Of a stretch of DNA of 64,000 nt, positions 21,301 through 33,561 are shown piece after piece. Location of the stretch: assembly GCA_026008535.1 (NCBI GenBank), contig BRKX01000014.1, positions 3,658,001 through 3,722,000 on the forward strand. The letters run 5' to 3'. How positions within the stretch are numbered: position 1 is the first letter of the stretch; every line of letters begins with the position of its first letter. Both the position numbers and the translations under genes were made by a program. The notes under the pieces are model-generated. The model did not search any database. It had not been told where the DNA came from and was given only the letters and a program-made list of their open reading frames with translations. The stretch comes from Perilla frutescens. Taxonomy: Eukaryota; Streptophyta; Magnoliopsida; Lamiales; Lamiaceae.

Positions 21301-23470
21301 AGCTTTCTAAATGGTTAATTGATTTTGGTGTTACTAATTATATGACATGTAATTCAACCTTATTTTCTACCTTTCACTCGCACACAAATTCCTTTCATGT
21401 TACTCTAGCTGATGGTTCACACTCATGTGTTGTTGGTTCAGGAAATGTCAATCCAACATCATATTTGTCCTTATCGTCTGTTCTCAGCTTATCATAACTC
21501 GCATTTTATTTAGTTTCTGTTAGTAAATTTACCCATAGCCTTCCTTTGATGATTATAGTGAATCCTCAAAGTAAATCTCCATGAAGGCAGTACTCAAAAC
21601 CTAGCTTGATCTATAAGAAATCGAAAGCCCAATGTGTGTTTCTCTAGAAAGAAACTGCCATAAATAGCTGTTAGGACCATTGTCCTGAACATCATTCTCT
21701 CCAAGTTTGACACCATTGGTTTGAAATGTTCCTTGAGTTGCATAATGGATAAGGATTGTGGATTGGTACTCTGCAAGAACCACGATTAGCACAACATATG
21801 TTTTGCCGAAATAAATGACAATTAAGCTAGTGCACACCGATTGTACTAATAAAACGCACTTGTACCTATCCCATTTTTTCATTGTGCTTCATATACTCAT
21901 TTATCTTATTCATCTCTCTCTTTTGTTGTTTCTCTCAATTATGGTCCTAACAATGTTTCTGAAGCTTTGGCCCATTCTAGTTGGCGTGATGTCATAATTG
22001 AGGAGATGAATGCTTTGAATGCTAATGGGACTTAGGATTTGGTGGGTATCTCTACCGGTAAATGACCCATATACTATAAATAGATGTTTGCAATTAAAGT
22101 TAATCCTGGTGGCTCCGTTGTTCGATTGAAGGCTTACCTTGTTGCCAAATGCTATGCACAAACTTATGTTGATGACTTGTACACCTTTTTCTTTTGTTGC
22201 TAAGCTTACCTCTATCATAATTCTCATTTCCTTAACAACTACTCGCTCATCATTGGCCTTTCCTCCAGTTGGACATCAAGATTGATTTCCTTCATGGAAA
22301 TCTTTGCAAAGACATTTTTATGGAGTAATCGCCTGGTTTTATTTCTCAGATGGAGTCTAAGAAGGTTTCCTATCTTCATAAATCTTTATATGGGATTGAA
22401 ACAGAGTCCTTCTTTATGGTTCAATAAATTTACTAAGGTTGTTGAGATGTTTGGCATGTAGAAGTGTAAGTTTGACCATTCTGTTTTCTTTAAATGATCT
22501 AACTGTGGCATCATTTGTTGATGTCATCACTATGGTGATTGCTGGTAGTGATTAGAGACATTGACTTATTAAAAGTTTTTCTCCGCACCCAGTTTAATAC
22601 CAAATATTTGGGGATTTTGAGGTATTTCTTAGGTGTTGAGGTTACTACGAGTAAGAAATGAATTTTCTATCTAAAAGAAATATGTGCTTGACTTACTCTT
22701 TGAAATAAGAAAACTTGGTGCTAAACCATGTAGCACTCCAATGGTTCCAAACATAACTTATGAAAGTAAGTGAGTTTATTGATGATCTTGAGAGATTTAG
22801 AAGCGACTGGTTGGAAAGTTGAATTATCTTAGGATGTCACGTCATGATATTGCTTATCCTAGTAATGTGATAAGTCAGTTATGTTAGCTCCAACTGTTGA
22901 TCACTGGAAGACAGTCGAGCAGATTTTGTGCTATTTAAAAGGAACACCTGGATGTAGAATTGTATATAATGATCATCATCGAGCTTCTTGGATGATGATT
23001 AGGCAGGGTTAAAAGAACATCGATGATCTACTTCATGATATTATGTTTTTTTGGTGGTAATCTAATGTCATGGAAAAGTAAGAAGCAAAATGTTGTTTCT
23101 TGTTCAAGTGCAGAATCGAAATATAAAGCTATTGCCAAATTTGCATGTTGAGATAATATGGGTACATGGGTTTCTCAATGAAGTGTGTTTAAAATTCTCA
23201 ATACTAGCTAAGTTGTGGTCTGATAATCAAGATGCACTTCACATTGCCTCTAACTTAGTCTTTCATGAGTGGACTGAACCTATTCGAGAATGATTGCTAC
23301 TTTGTTCGTGAGAAGATTCAACAAGGGTTGATTTCTACAAGGTATATTTGAACTCAAGACCGACTACATGATATTTTCACAAAGGCTCTTAATGGAGTTA
23401 GGATATATTATCATTGTAACAACTTAGACATGATTAACATCTATGCTCTAGCTAGGGCAATAAATGAGTT
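21301..23470 (+). pseudogene. Decayed Ty1/Copia polyprotein
   Basis: Order-conserved Copia blocks can be read across several frames with many stops. A protease-like WLIDFGVTNYMT starts at 21312. An EALAHSSWRDVIIEEMNALN-like segment (about 21960-22020) opens the reverse transcriptase. SSAESEYKAIAK (about 23106-23140), then LWSDNQDALHIASN and REKIQQGLISTRY, mark RNase H, and DIFTKALNGVR the end. The order protease, RT, RNase H is Copia-type. Gag, most of integrase and the 5' LTR are missing, and about 21560-21830 does not fit the polyprotein. It is non-functional. Confidence 0.8.
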
Positions 23471-23792
23471 GAGCCGAGCTTAATGACATATGTTCAAGCT
23501 TGTTTAAAATGATATTGAGCTTTAAAATTTATATTTGGGCTTGTTTGATTATCTATTAAGTCAAACTCAAACGAGCTTTAATCGAGTCGAGCTCAAGTAG
23601 TTTGATATTTTTATATACGTTTCCTTAATTTTTACATATCGAGCTTGAGTTTGAGCCGAGTTTCATGTCTTATCGAACATAAAATTTTGTTCAAGCTTAT
23701 TTGATATGTTTATCAAATTAAGCTCAAACGAGCTCTTAACGAACGAACACAAGTTGAGTATCAAGTTATTTTGTTTGATTACCAGCTCTTAG
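23454..23792. mobile_element. hAT-like MITE nested in the Copia remnant
   Basis: The flanks repeat GCTCTAGCT (23445-23453 and 23792-23800), consistent with an 8-bp hAT duplication CTCTAGCT. The left end AGGGCAATAAATGAG and the right end in reverse complement, AGAGCTGGTAATCAAA, share a weak TIR. The inside is rich in GAGC/GCTC words such as GAGTCGAGCTCAAG, typical of a widespread plant MITE group. It splits the end of the Copia polyprotein from its PPT. Confidence 0.7.
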
Positions 23793-23800
23793 CTCTAGCT

Positions 23801-23991
23801 TGAGGGGGAGTGTTATAATTTATGCATATGTGTTAGAGATTGTATAGGGTCATTTACTCGATTTACTTTCCTAAAATAGATTCTCTCTTGATTTACTTTT
23901 CTAAAATAGATTACATCTTCATGTATAAATATGTGTACTACCTAGTAGATGAATAATAAGTTAATTCAGTCCACATTACATTTCTTCTACA
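23801..23991 (+). mobile_element. Copia polypurine tract and 3' LTR
   Basis: The purine tract TTGAGGGGGAG (about 23800-23810) immediately precedes TGTTATAATTTATGCATATG, the probable LTR start at 23811. The LTR ends near TTCTACA at 23991, about 181 bp with TG...CA borders. No 5' LTR partner was found. Confidence 0.7.
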
Positions 23992-26926
23992 TGTTAGTTT
24001 CCATCAAAATCTCAATACTATAAACACAAAAACAAAATAAATAAATTATACACATCCAAATCATGATTTATGCAATTAATAGCTTCGTAGGTAAATAATA
24101 TTACTCAATTCTTATATAGATAGAGATTTGAGCATCGATGCTCGAATTTATTGTTGAGTTGTGCAGCACGGGAGCTTGTATTGAGAATACAACTACGACG
24201 AGACGGTCAACTAGATAATGCCTTTTTAGGCATGTATTTGTAATTAGAATTTTTTTCTCTTGTTTTAAATACTCTCTCAATGTAATTGTAAAAATATCGT
24301 AAAATCTCTAGTGCCTAATTAACAGGCTTAATCAACAGAGTCACCATAACAGTCATATCTTGACAAATTGGATAAACAATCATGTAATTTTATTGCTTTT
24401 TCTTATTTTTCTGTCTTATTAATATCATTTATCACCCTAAACTCAAAAAGAAAAAGAAAACTGAGATTGTCACCGCAAACTAACAAAATCATGTGGAAAA
24501 AAGTATAAGACATGACATTAGATAATTGCCAATAATGTCACAATTTACTTTAATCGCCTTGGAGTTGTTCATTAATCCTCTTCTGAAGCATTCAAAAAGA
24601 CTACTCAAGGCTTTGACAAAATCTAGCTTTCACACCATATTCAAATTATCCCACCTCAAAACATTTCAAATTTTATAATTTTCGTTGATTGATCTCATCA
24701 TTATCAAAAAGTGAGCAATTTACATCTATAATTTCTCGTGTTAAGTATACCTGTAGTTTTAATTAATTAAAAGAAACACAAAATTTCAAAGCATTGCATA
24801 ATAGAAGGGGACATTCATAAATTATTTGGAAAATCACAATTAGCTAAAAATGTGAGCTCTTTTATTTAATTTAGTTTACAAAGTCAATAAAGATCTAGAT
24901 TAGGAATAGGACTATCTGAACTACTCCCACTTGATCAAATTTAATAATTTAGGACTCAAATTCCTTGTTCGTGTTAGATGGTAGTCATTTTCAAGATGTA
25001 TATATGCAATCTTTTCTCTCTCTTTTTTTTTTCTCTCTCACTTTTCTATTATAGATTGCAAATTAATGGTTGAGCTAGTCAATATTTTCATGATATAATT
25101 GATAAATATATTCTGTGGGATTTATAACGCACAGATCATTTAAATCAAACATAGGGTGAGCTACATCAATAAATCAAAGACTCCAAATAAAATTTCACAA
25201 ACTTAATTATATCAAATTTGATTTCCAACATCTAGGGATGGAATCTTTCAACATCATATATAGGTGTAATTCACTTCAAACTGAAGCATAACATTATTTT
25301 TAGACGAAAGGCCAAACAGTTAGCGTTGCCTCCCCGGAAAAATAAAATAAAATAAAGTGTTACATGTTAATTAGGTCAATTACTTTCAATTATTGAATTA
25401 AATTGAACCCTAAGATCCTCTATTCCACAATATTATGTGTCTCACTATCAATTTAATTAGGTTTTTTTTTCCTTTCTTTTTCTTCAATTTCATGTCTGTT
25501 TAGTTTAATTTTATAACTATTAATCATGATTTAATTATTCCACCCAATTAGGAAATATAATTAATTTTTAGAATTTAATTTATATTTTTAGCTAACAATT
25601 GATAATTAGAATTGATTATTCCATAATCAGAGCATACAACTTTTAAAAATTTCAATTCTTAGCAATAAATTTTAATTATGATTAGTTACATTATACTAAT
25701 TTTTACTTTTATAATAATGAATTTGATAGTAGAATACACGAACGTGACTTAAATAGAAAGTGGACTACATGACTGCATCTCTCTCTCTCTCTCTTAAAAC
25801 GAGTTTATGTCATCCGTTTAATTTCTACAAATTCTGGTTCTCGTGTAAAATTGGAGTTGATCAATACAATATTACTATTAATTATGTTTACATTAGGTAT
25901 GATGATTTAATTCATGTTAAAAATAAGTCATTAATTGGTTTGTATCAACAGTAAAAACACATAATTTTAACATAAATTAAAGTATAAATATAATGCAAGC
26001 AATTCAAAAAAGTGAGAGTAGATCGACCAAAAGAAAATTGAAAATACATAGACGTACTCAAAGTTTATAATAAAATTCATAAAAAAATGTTTATAAATAA
26101 ATTAAAATTATACGTACCTGAATATGTTTTATACCTAGCATAAATAATAAAGTACTTATTTTTATTTCTAGATAAGCAATCCACTCGCATTAAATTTGGC
26201 GTCAGCATATAAAACCCATCACTATTTCTTCTTCTAATTTTCACTATTCGAATATGTATTTGACCGCCTATGATAGGTAATTAGCCTTGATGATGCGGTA
26301 AAATCTCTATATATAATAATAATTTTTTTATAATAATAAAAAGTTATGATTCAAATTCGGGATCAGTTATAAATAAGAATAAATTCTACGTTGTAATATT
26401 TCAATATTTTTTTAGGACCATTCTTAAGAATTTTACCTCCAAATAGTAATAAAATGACATTAAATTTCAAATATATCTAAATGTCTATATAAAATATTTA
26501 GAATTATTTAATTATGTTACATCAAACTTCAAATGATAAGAAATATTTATCTAAATATTTTTTTAACATTTCCTAGAAAAATAGTAAATGAATGAATCTT
26601 CTAAATCTTATATGTATACACAGTGTACATGAATGATATACGTACATTTGATTGTTTAAAATTTATGAATCTTTTTTTTAGGGAAAACAATTCACGAACT
26701 TTATTTGTCTTTTAAATTCACGAGTTTAAAAATATGAAGTGACATATTTTCAAGTGGCGTATAATGTACAATAGTTTTTTCAAAATATTATAATTTTTAC
26801 ACGTAAAATTTTATTTAAGAATAACCTCCCTAATGTAATATTTTTCTCCGGTCCTGATAGTATTAATGTATAGAGGTTTTACTATACTATTAATGCCATA
26901 GTTAATAACATAATATTAAATAATTA
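23992..26926. other. Non-coding AT-rich stretch
   Basis: Nearly 3 kb with no protein-like segment, RNA gene or paired terminal repeats that I can defend. A short (CT)n lies at about 25778-25794. Confidence 0.5.
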
Positions 26927-27877
26927 GAGGACCGCTCACCTAACCACCGTAGGCACGAGTTAATGTGTCCACCGGCGATGTGATGATGCTACATTGGCAG
27001 GTGAATCAAGTAACCTAACCACCATATTTAACTACAAATTAACTTACTCTAAATCAATCCTTATTTTATTCAAATAGTTAATAGTTAATTTTAAACTCAA
27101 CTTCCTTATGATACTTTCTTATATAATTATAATATTAATGTGAGTTTTATTAGACTAGAATTCACGGATCCTATTATATATATATATATATATATATATT
27201 AATTTTGCTTGTATGATCTATCATCGTCTATTATTTAATTTTACAAAAATAAAAATAACCAATAATCAATTGATTTAATTTGTTATCAAAAAACCATTTT
27301 TACTAACTATTTATTTATTTAAAAATCAAATAAATACATTTGATGATATGTAATTGTGAATGTCGTTTCAGATTTTTTTTATGACAAAAAATAATTTATT
27401 TGTTAGGTCATAATATCAACCATTGTTCTATAAACCTTCAATCACTGCAAGATTTTTAAAATAAATAATAATTAAATTTCTTATAATTCTGTATTTGTTT
27501 AATTTTAATATAATAAACAAATAATTAGAAAAAACGATATTGTGATAACAATTGTATTCGGTTGATTATTGACGATTATTATTTTCTTATAATTAATTAT
27601 AGATAATGATAGATCATAAGAGAAAAATAAAATACATACAATAAGAGCGTCAATTATAAACTAGGAGAATTCACATATATTGAAATCATATAAGAAATCT
27701 TATATTAGGAAATTGGGTTTCAAATCAATCATTTGAATAAAATAAGAATGAATTCAGAGTAATTCAAATTGTTGGCAAATATAGTGGCTAGATGAGTTGA
27801 CTCATCTGCCTGCGTGACATTCCACATCAGCGGTGGGCACTTAACTCGTGCTCACAGTGGGTAGGCGAGCGGTTCTC
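26927..27877. mobile_element. Mutator-like MITE, TIRs over 200 bp, 10-bp TSD
   Basis: Perfect direct repeats TAAATAATTA lie at 26917-26926 and 27878-27887. The left arm starts GAGGACCGCTCACCTAACCA and the right arm in reverse complement starts GAGAACCGCTCGCCTACCCA. Homology continues for over 200 bp through GCACGAGTTAA and TTATTTTATTCAAAT blocks. Long TIRs with a 9-10-bp duplication indicate a Mutator-superfamily element. A (TA)n lies inside near 27176. There is no coding capacity. Confidence 0.9.
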
Positions 27878-27887
27878 TAAATAATTA

Positions 27888-28825
27888 TATATATCCATAT
27901 ATTAGCTAGATCCACCTAAATGAATATTATTAGCATGCATATAACACAACATAATCGTCTTGTTAATTCTAAATCTTATTAAGTCGATCTTTTTATTGAA
28001 TAATTATGCAAAGATAAAACCAAAACGATAAGTTAATTGCAAATTGGAAGAGTTATGGCCTATGGAGTCATTATAAAGGGAAAAGTGGTGCTGTCGGATC
28101 CTCAACACTATCAAATAAAAGTGATTGATAAATTTATGTATCAATTTGGAAGAATGTCGTTTGCTCTTAATATTAATTAATTATTTTCACGCCAATGTGG
28201 GTTGTTGAGGAGATGAGAAAAAAAAAACATAATAATAATAATAACTAAAAAAAAAAACATGAATTGTTGAATGTTGGGAAAATGTTTGGGTCTTGGTCGT
28301 GGTCTCCATGAAACATTTTTTCTAAATGTCAATCGCACTGCAAAAGCTTTCGACAAATCTTGGAAAATGGGAAAAGGAGAAGAATCTATTGCTTTCTTTT
28401 TCCATCACTATTACTATCACTGCCTCAGTTAGTGCTATCTTCACCGTTAATTAACATTTCTACCATCGATAGGAAAAGAGTTTTATTCTTGATAAATCTT
28501 CGTCGACGTCATTGAGATATTTTGTGTGTATTCATGAATTGATGGCAAGTATTTAAAAAATAATTAGTGTGCATAACAATAAAAAGAAGTATAGAAATCG
28601 TATCTCCATTTTAAAGGTATATATGGTCGTAAATAATAAAAGAATTTTCCAAGTTTCGAACGATTAAAAGTAAATATGTCAATTCACATTTAATTAGTTA
28701 GATTTAGTCGAATCTTAAGTATATGTAGTTAATTTTGTCCAAAAAAAAAAGAATAGATGCAATTTACAAATATTATATATGTTTTCTTTTGTGACACGAC
28801 GTTTTGTTATCAAAATGTGTTTGTA
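27888..28825. other. Non-coding AT-rich stretch
   Basis: No supported gene or element was found. Confidence 0.5.
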
Positions 28826-28870
28826 CTAGCATTTCCGCCCGTGCGATGCACGGAATATCTTAGCTTTTAA
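28826..28870 (-). mobile_element. Helitron 3' terminus
   Basis: On the minus strand the sequence reads CCGTGCATCGCACGGGCGGA and ends with CTAG followed by T. A GC hairpin (CCGTGC/GCACGG) a few bases before a terminal CTAG is the 3' signature of many plant Helitrons. A candidate 5' terminus on the same strand is at 33084; it is unclear whether the two belong to one element. Confidence 0.6.
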
Positions 28871-29276
28871 TTTTTTTAATATTGAGTATATCAATATGGA
28901 AAAATGATTATGTAATGAGACAATATATATTATAAAAATATACATATTTGTATAAAATAATATAACAAAGACATATCTTTTTGTAAGATTAAAAAAAGTG
29001 AAAATAAAGATGTATGAATGTTCATATAGGTGTTTGACCACTAAATATATGGTTGTCTTCTAGATTGAAATGAACTTGCATCTCACAAATGATCCAATTA
29101 ACATTTGACATGTTCTCACATGTTCACAATTTCATTCCATGATTCATACAACGATTAAATATATTATAGATATTGGGGCCAAGGGGTAAAAAAAGTCCTA
29201 TTATATTTTTGTTTATATTTTATAAAATGATGGGGGCTGTTAAGAATAAGTCGGAGGGTAGTGTTTAGAATAAATT

Positions 29277-29777
29277 GTGGTAATAAATAAAAATAGCCAT
29301 TTTCATTTAGTAAATTATGTTTTTAGCCACTTTTTTAAGAAAAAAATAAGAGATTTTTTGTAGTCACTTTTTCAGTGAAAATACTAAATTACCCTTCATT
29401 AAAATTGTGAGATACACGACTAAAGTGCACTATTTGGGTGCACGAATGAGATATGGTCGTGTAACAGTACATATTAATATTGTTGCACGAAAAGGATGTA
29501 CGACTAAGTTCATTTGTGCAACATTATAAATTTAGATATCATATCGTTGCGTGAATTGAGGATATACGATTGAGCGTAGTCGTGCAACAATTCAAATTTA
29601 CACTACTGCACGATTAGAGTTACACGACTAAGTGTATTCGTGCAGTATTATAATTTTACATTATTGCACGACAAATGGGTATTTTGTCCAAGTGGCTAGA
29701 AACATGTGTTTTTTTTTTTAAACAATGGCTATAAACATGTTTTACTAAGTTAAAATGGCTATTTAAAAATTTACCTC
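29277..29777. mobile_element. TIR element with internal minisatellite
   Basis: The left arm (GTGGTAATAAATAAAAATAG, continuing to CCATTTTCATTTAGTAAA) matches the reverse complement of the right arm (GAGGTAAATTTTTAAATAGC, continuing to CCATTTTAACTTAGTAAA). Both arms carry a second TAGCCA block. Between them, about 29400-29690 is a degenerate tandem array. No clear target-site duplication was found, so the superfamily is open. Confidence 0.65.
29400..29690. repeat. Degenerate 55-60-bp minisatellite
   Basis: Four to five units alternate TCGTGCAAC and ATTGCACGA words separated by AAATTTACA-like spacers and ACGACTAAGT. The alternation of a word and its inverse makes each unit locally self-complementary. 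Confidence 0.7.
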
Positions 29778-31333
29778 TTTATAATTTCCCTTAATATTAT
29801 TAATCTAATAAATTTGAGATGGACTCTGGAGTCCATCACACATGCCCAAAGATAAAAGAATTATAAAAAAATGGGTTTGGTTAGGCATATGCACACACTT
29901 GATTTAATTTTATTGTTATTATTTTTTTTAATTTTTTCTAATAAATATATACTTAAAATGAAATTATTGAACTCTAAAATTAAATTTTGGTGGCTCGCAT
30001 GGTGCACTCGCCAATTATTGATGTGCGACCTCATGCACAATGCTCATTGTACATGTTAACCTGTGGACCAATTAATTTTTTCGCAATAAATATATACTCT
30101 TAAATAGAAATATAGAATTAGTGAACCATAAAATTAAAGTAAATTATTTTTTTTATCTGGAAACTTGCATGAGCTTGTGCACTGCGTTCGATAATTAATT
30201 GGAATGTAATAAACTCTAATTGAGATTAATAATTCATTATTGGAATGATAAACCTACATAAGCGAAATAATCTGGATGATTAATTTAAGGATAGGGTGAT
30301 ATTTTATGGTTATGATTGATACTTTTTCTGAAGATTTTTTTTTTGACCGTAGGATAGGGCGGGGCGGATAGGGTCGACTTGCGGCCCGCCCGTCGGTGTA
30401 GCCAAAATGTATATCGATAAATTTTAAATGATTAATTAATTTGTACTGAAATGAATATGAATTCATTGCCAAAAAAAAAACTAAAAGAATTGTTTTTATT
30501 TATTTCATTTTTCGAATTTGTTGGTTATAATTGATAGATTTAATAATATATTTGAATAATTGGTAAAACTATTTTATTGTTAAAGTACGTCCATAAGAAC
30601 ATTTTTGACAAAATGTGTTTATAAAGTGAAATTCTGATCCCATCACTAATTTCTTATGATTAATGTAGATCGAAAAATAGATAGATAGATATAGTTCAAC
30701 ATAAAAAAATAAATTATTGAAAGATTATTATTTTGATTGTCTCCGTCATAGTAAACAGAAAAATATACAAAAAAAAAATATTTGTTGTGTTGTATTCCAA
30801 TTGACTATTTGTTAAAAAATTAATTAATATAACTTTATAAATAATTATTTAGAACTTACATATATAGTTTGAGAGAGTTGAGTGAGATTTGAACCATGAT
30901 TTTGAAATAAGTAAATATTGTGAGAATAATGATTTCCAATCTAACAAATCAATTACTACATAGATAGTCACATCTTCGAATTTTTCCAAATGTGCAAGCA
31001 ATATGTAAAAGATGAATAAATAAAATTGCATTTCATAAGATCTTAACTATCCGATCGAAGTACTAAGGTTAGTATTTAAAAAAAGAAATTAATCGATAAT
31101 CAAATCTGAAGTTATTTATTGAAATGTATTTATTTAATAATTTACGTACAAATATTACTATGTAGGATCAGACATAGGTCGATGTTACCTTTGACCCTTT
31201 ATGCCTCTATACTCATGAATAGTTTATATCAAGCTGCAAATTTATAAATCAATTGAAAAGATAAACAATATGGATCTAATTATCTAAATTACAATTTTTA
31301 TGAACATGATCAAAATCAAATAATATATAAATT
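29778..31333. other. Non-coding AT-rich stretch
   Basis: No gene is recognisable. A GC patch near 30355-30400 (GGGCGGGGCGGATAGGG, then GCGGCCCGCCCG) is reminiscent of termini of some hAT MITEs, but no matching partner end was found. Confidence 0.45.
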
Positions 31334-31679
31334 CTAGCATGCATGTGCGATACACGGATATCATGTTTTAGCAGTTATAAATTGAATAATCAAATATTAT
31401 TTTAGTAAGAGTATGATGTAATAACAACTAACATGTGGAGACTTAAATAATAATAATAATAAAACAACATTCTGTGATAGATTAAATTAATAATTTAAAA
31501 AATTAAATGTTTGAACAAAAAAAGACTTAAACGTGTATTTACACATGGTTGACGTTGCAATCTCCGAAAATTAAAGAAACAAATAGAATCATATTGTAAG
31601 TCAGCATACAATAAATATTATATACACCAATTTCAGTCTAATAAATATAGTATGATAAAATATTATAGTTTATTAGATG

Positions 31680-31722
<43 letters not shown>

Positions 31723-33084
31723 CAACTACAACAACTACACTTCCTAGAGCACAACACTAAGAAATAACAATGGGTGGTAGTCAAAACTCATCAATTGTAG
31801 CACATATCCAATCCCCCTACTCATAAAACAAAATTAGAAAAAATAAATAAATCTATGAACCACTAAAGTAAGGAGACAATACAAAAATTTACAAAATAAA
31901 TACAATTACAAATCCATATAGAAAAACACATGGAAAAATGTATATTTGAAGCCTTTGAGTAACAATTGCATGGATATATTCTTTTAATTAAATTAGTATA
32001 ACCTCTTGATCATGCAAAAAATGCTCATAAAAAATGAAGTTTCAAATCCATCTGATATTGACAGGGATTCATGTTTTTTACCATAGCAAAAAAAGAGTCC
32101 AATCATAGCGATGTTGTGAACAACTAATAAAAAAAAATAATTTTGAATAAATAATCAAACGATTTATGAAAATAACTATATACTGAAGAAGGAAAAATAA
32201 CCCCCATGTAAAGGTCATCATAATTTTTTTATTCCAAATAGTAGATTGAAGAATGAAGGGTCTCAACAATACTTTATTTATAAACTGCTGCTATAAATGT
32301 CAATCAAAGGTTACAAAATTATAGTTTGATTATAATCTAGATAATTCTATAATTTATAATAAATCAATCAATTAAAAGGTTAAAATTTTACTTAAATATA
32401 AATATCAATCTTTTAATTAAGGATAATATATACAACTAATTCAATCACTATAATACGTTAACTCATTAATTACTCACATATCTATACATATATAACCGGA
32501 TAGTATTATATAATTAAGTAGGGAAACATATTTTTTTAATTGAAAAAGAGCATATTTTCGGGTATTGTAAATATTCAACCAAATTTTTAGGTAATGATTA
32601 ATAATACAATTATATTAAATTAACATGTAACCAGGGGCAAATAATTATAATTACTAATTAGCACTACATATAATAATAATAATAAATCCAGTTTTTGGCT
32701 TCGTGATATTTGTCCAATTGAAATTTTCGTATTCTTCAATTTTGTGTTAATTATATAAAAATAAATATGCGGCTATAATTGCATTAACCACTAACAAATA
32801 TTATAATTATACTTATCAAATTATGGCAGTCAATTTTGATAATCAATTATACTAAAAATATAAAAGGTATGTAATCTCGGACTACTATATCTATATGGTA
32901 ATCAAATAAATTTATTATATCAATTATATAACTAATATACTGTACTTAAGATAATTATATTTTTCTTATAATAAAGTAACAATACTTATATTTTTCAATA
33001 ATTCCATTTTTGGTTGTGGAAATGGGCGGAAAAACACAAAATTTCTATTCATGTATGCGGAGTCGTTATTATATATTATATAGA
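31334..33084 (-). mobile_element. Probable Helitron (minus strand)
   Basis: The right edge in reverse complement begins TCTATATAATATATAATAAC with an A before the TC, as in plant Helitron 5' ends. The left edge in reverse complement has CCGTGTATCGCACATGCATG followed by CTAG. The base after CTAG is A rather than the expected T, so this 3' end may be mutated or belong to another copy; the alternative 3' end is at 28826. The inside contains an (AAT)n tract at 31678-31719 and no Rep/helicase ORF, so it is non-autonomous. Confidence 0.45.
31678..31719. repeat. (AAT)n microsatellite
   Basis: About 14 uninterrupted TAA/AAT units. Confidence 0.95.
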
Positions 33085-33099
33085 TAATAAACTTCTCCT

Positions 33100-33561
33100 A
33101 ATTTATATTCACTCCTCCACTCTGAAGCTAGATTCTAGTCTTTATGGTTTAGTGAAAAAGTTTCGCCTTCTATAAGCAAAGTTTTCCTCTTGTGATCAAA
33201 GTTTGTTGGCTATGGAAATAGTTAGCCGCAATCTGTTTATGAATGTCTTTAGTCACATGATAGATCAATAGAGAGCATTATGGGAGGGACCGTGGCACTT
33301 TGCTTAGAATTTGTCATTATTTCAGGAACTGGAAGACATGGTAAACCCTAATGATATCCACCTTTACTGAATTTGAGTTAGGGTGGTTTAGTGCCATAAT
33401 GTGCCGCTAACATGCATACAACCGGTCAATAGGTTTGGAGATGAATTAAGTCATGTGGAGGATGTGGATATGATGGATGATGGTAGTTGAATAGGGCCAA
33501 AGTTAAAGTGGTTATGCCTATAGATAAACTACTCCGACGATTTCTAGGAGTTGCAGTGGGG
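33100..33561 (+). pseudogene. LINE ORF1 fragment (DUF4283-like), left part
   Basis: The segments RALWEGPWHF (about 33275), a NPNDIHL block, and MPIDKLLRRFLGVAVG (33514-33560) fit the DUF4283 region of plant LINE ORF1-like proteins, where a W-x-x-GPW-x-F motif is followed by a D-x-x-x-PLRRG-type segment. Several stops interrupt the reading. It is cut by the LTR retrotransposon and resumes after the 3' LTR at 40460. Confidence 0.65.

Noticed and set aside
21594..21882. Overlapping minus-strand ORFs inside the Copia remnant
   Set aside because: They read in two competing frames and match no family I recognise. The segment may be an insertion in the remnant, but a gene is not supportable.
30355..30400. 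GC-rich patch as a gene or CpG island
   Set aside because: It is only about 45 bp of GGCGGGGCGG/CGGCCCGCCCG and no coding frame extends from it.
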